Part shown: in pieces, positions 63,602-64,000 of the stretch
Layout: each line of letters opens with the position of its first letter
Numbering within the stretch: the stretch's first letter is position 1
Assembly (NCBI RefSeq): GCF_003086295.3
Contig: NC_092043.1
Span: 50,434,598-50,498,597 of the forward strand
Direction of reading: 5' to 3'
Source of the DNA: Arachis hypogaea
Taxonomy: Eukaryota > Streptophyta > Magnoliopsida > Fabales > Fabaceae
DNA length: 64,000 bases
Program-made: the position numbers and the translations under genes
Notes under the pieces: model-generated
Told to the model about the DNA's origin: nothing
Seen by the model: the letters and a program-made list of their open reading frames with translations, nothing else
Databases searched by the model: none

Positions 63602-64000
63602 TAAAATATATATTTATTATCATTGTAATAAATTTTATTTATTTTTAATATTTTATAATTAATTATGAAAATTATAAATAATTTTACATTAATCAATTTT
63701 GTAACAAGTCAAAATTTTTAAATATGTTTTATGATTAATAATAAAATATTAAAAATAAATAAATTTATACTAATAATTTAATAGTTGATTTTTTATATAT
63801 ACATATCAGAATTATTTTTTCTTATACTATAGATAGATAGATTACCAATTCCATTTTTCGTATACAAAGTCAATTAAATTTATATGATGATAAAAAAAAT
63901 AGAAAGAAATCTTCAGTATGTAGTTATTTTTTTTATTATTCTTATAAAGGATCTGGGTTTTACTATTTTCCTTTTAAGGTTATATATATAGAGGAGATTA
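62890..64000. repeat. Dispersed 1.1-kb repeat, copy 2 (runs off the window)
   Basis: Partner of 53728-54830, including a family L MITE (about 62960-63520) and a shorter AAT microsatellite at 63556-63602. It still matches at the last base of the window, so the repeat continues beyond. Confidence 0.85.

Overview
The window reads as nuclear DNA of a dicot plant. It is AT-rich, its genes have several GT-AG introns, and it contains plant-only families (non-specific phospholipase C, plant MED30, plant-type tyrosylprotein sulfotransferase, nodulin-like MFS protein, J-protein with a DUF3444-type C-terminus). Repeats are dense, and one insert is plastid-derived. A papilionoid legume, perhaps Arachis, is my guess from the look of the dispersed repeats; that is inference, not a database match.

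Layout. 1-5.5 kb: a three-exon non-specific phospholipase C gene (+), then a chimeric nuclear plastid insert joining pieces of psaA, rps12 and rpoB. 6.5-8.1 kb: MED30 (-). 8.5-10.5 kb: a hAT-like non-autonomous transposon with a SINE nested in it. 12.6-17.3 kb: a LINE remnant split by a young but coding-dead Ty1-copia element (-). 18.9-22.5 kb: a 12-exon TPST gene (+). 23.8-27.0 kb: a plastid-targeted DUF1499 gene (+) whose last intron is over half MITE. 27.5-28.1 kb: a second hAT-like element. 30.8-33.8 kb: a nodulin-like MFS transporter (+). 34-37.9 kb: gene-free repeats.

37.9-47.9 kb is a tandem segmental duplication of the upstream region and 5' leader of a J-domain gene. The first copy is interrupted by a solo LTR and a Tat-type Ty3-gypsy pol remnant. 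49.2-51.6 kb: the J-domain gene (+), with a one-base frameshift in this sequence. 52-64 kb: mostly repeats (TTA microsatellites, MITEs, a 1.1-kb dispersed repeat in two copies, an inverted pair of small LTR elements with an internal minisatellite) around one short intronless NF-YC-like gene at 60.7 kb.

The genes are unrelated single-copy plant genes, not an operon or cluster; no shared pathway is evident. I found no CRISPR array, no tRNA or rRNA gene, and no convincing new multi-gene system. The most unusual structures are the three-way plastid chimera, the duplicated J-protein promoter with a probable gene-conversion patch and a perfect 96-bp palindrome in one copy, and the head-on pair of minisatellite-bearing LTR elements. 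Exon coordinates were worked out by eye from splice consensus, frame closure and family similarity. Repeat identities are by eye and approximate.
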